Assembly: GCA_903939355.1 (NCBI GenBank)
Contig: CAJAHC010000579.1
Location: forward strand, 1-7,190
Origin: an uncultured Methylococcaceae bacterium
GTDB lineage: Bacteria; Pseudomonadota; Gammaproteobacteria; Methylococcales; Methylomonadaceae
Direction of reading: 5' to 3'
DNA length: 7,190 bases
A program made the translations under genes and the position numbers. The notes under the pieces are model-generated. The model ran no database searches. It saw only the letters and a program-made list of their open reading frames with translations, and was not told the DNA's origin. The first letter of the stretch is position 1. Each line of letters begins with the position of its first letter. Below, one piece after another: positions 6,282 through 7,190 of the stretch.

Positions 6282-7190
6282 TTATTGCCTTGATTGAATA
6301 ATGCCAACGATTTGTCCAACAATGGAAGCCGTTTTAATTAAATAGAATCTAATAACCTTGGTATTAAAACTAAATAATACCCCACTGATATATTGACTTA
6401 AAATAAGCCATAAATAGCTTGGTACTTGAGTACCTTTATCATATTTACTTAGGTTAAATGAACGATTACGTTGGAAATTCATTAATAAAAGATAGGTTAG
6501 ATTGAACCGTGAGAGGTCGACATAATGGTACTGAATAATACCTGGAATATATCTTAGTTTTTCATTTGCACGTAAAGCCCTTACTATCAATTCAGTATCT
6601 TCACTGCCGAAAAAATTATGACCTGTAGGTCCAAGTTTTTCAGAGAACCCCCCTATCTTCTTAAATACATCTTGATTAACAATTAAATTACCTCCGCTGG
6701 GCAAAAAGTCATGTTCAGATAGTATGAGTTGATGGTTTCCGAGATTATAGTCAGGAATCGGAATAGGACTGATTTTGTAGGCTCCCTGTTCATGAATCCA
6801 ATCTGGTTCATCGCCAGTCCAATCAGGAATAAGTTTTCCGCAAAATAGACTAGTATCTGGATAGTTAGTGATAGTGTCTATAGTTACTTTGCAAAAATAT
6901 TCATCAACACGTTGATCGTCATCTATAAAACATATCCAACCACTGGTTATATTTGCTATTGCTGTATTCAAGGCATAGGATTTACCTATTTTAGGTTCTT
7001 CTATAAATTTAATTGGCAATATGTTATTTTCTATCTGTTGATGTTGATAGTTCTGTAATTTAATTACGGTATCATCAGTACAAGCATTTACAATAACTAA
7101 AATATCAATGCTCGCTTGATATTGAGATATAGCAAGAGTGATAGATTGTAATGTTTTCAAAAGGAGTTCTGATCGGTTATGCGAACAAAT
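6282..7190 (-). CDS. Family 2 glycosyltransferase, N-terminus cut by right edge
   Basis: This GT-A-fold glycosyltransferase would transfer a sugar from a nucleotide-sugar donor to a glycan or lipid-linked acceptor at the cytoplasmic membrane face. The frame stays open to the last base, giving 302 residues from ICSHNRSELLLKTLQSI to the stop, in register with the usual GT2 N-terminus. The TTG at 7160-7158 encodes one of those leucines and is not the real start. Visible motifs, counting from the edge, are VNACTDDT (about 34-41), the metal-binding DDD in CFIDDDQ (90-92), SGGNLIV (about 165-171) and SEDTELIVRAL (196-206), with the acidic pair in the catalytic-base region. Two hydrophobic stretches near the C-terminus (about 258-275 and 280-297) suggest membrane attachment. 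Donor and acceptor cannot be read from the sequence. The gene lies nine bases upstream of the ligase-like gene. Confidence 0.88.
   Translation of the reverse strand: MCSHNRSELLLKTLQSITLAISQYQASIDILVIVNACTDDTVIKLQNYQHQQIENNILPIKFIEEPKIGKSYALNTAIANITSGWICFIDDDQRVDEYFCKVTIDTITNYPDTSLFCGKLIPDWTGDEPDWIHEQGAYKISPIPIPDYNLGNHQLILSEHDFLPSGGNLIVNQDVFKKIGGFSEKLGPTGHNFFGSEDTELIVRALRANEKLRYIPGIIQYHYVDLSRFNLTYLLLMNFQRNRSFNLSKYDKGTQVPSYLWLILSQYISGVLFSFNTKVIRFYLIKTASIVGQIVGIIQSRQ

Overview
The window reads as part of an AT-rich gammaproteobacterial chromosome. The evidence is a YcgL-family protein, a 188-residue stand-alone dCTP deaminase of the type common in gammaproteobacteria, and a divergent mrp/metG pair, an arrangement known from that class. 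I cannot name the genus. There is no sign of a tRNA, rRNA, CRISPR array, insertion sequence or prophage gene. No gap between genes exceeds about 200 bases.

Layout from left to right: (1) positions 1-545, minus strand, the N-terminal 181 residues of a CPBP-family (CAAX/Abi-type) membrane metalloprotease that runs off the left edge. (2) 630-905, plus strand, ycgL. (3) 902-1468, minus strand, dcd, whose stop codon overlaps that of ycgL inside one TTAA. (4) 1614-2705, minus strand, mrp/apbC, an Fe-S cluster carrier ATPase. (5) a 202-bp divergent promoter region. (6) 2908-4944, plus strand, metG, full length with the C-terminal tRNA-binding domain. (7) a 65-bp convergent gap holding three copies of an imperfect 16-18 bp repeat. 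(8) 5010-6272, minus strand, a polytopic O-antigen-ligase-like protein resembling the exosortase A-associated O-glycosylation ligase family. (9) 6282-7190, minus strand, a family 2 glycosyltransferase cut by the right edge. Its real N-terminus lies outside the window.

The left and middle parts are housekeeping: nucleotide metabolism (dcd), Fe-S cluster delivery (mrp) and translation (metG). The right part is the downstream end of a polysaccharide or surface-glycan operon transcribed leftward into the window. The glycosyltransferase would extend a lipid-linked glycan, and the ligase/polymerase-like protein would transfer or polymerise it on the outer face of the inner membrane. The metG end is therefore a boundary between a conserved core block and an accessory glycan locus that continues to the right.

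I found no clearly new biological system here. The most useful leads are the exosortase-type ligase, the short repeat array at the boundary, the G8 tract in the mrp Walker A codons, and the overlapping convergent stops of ycgL and dcd.
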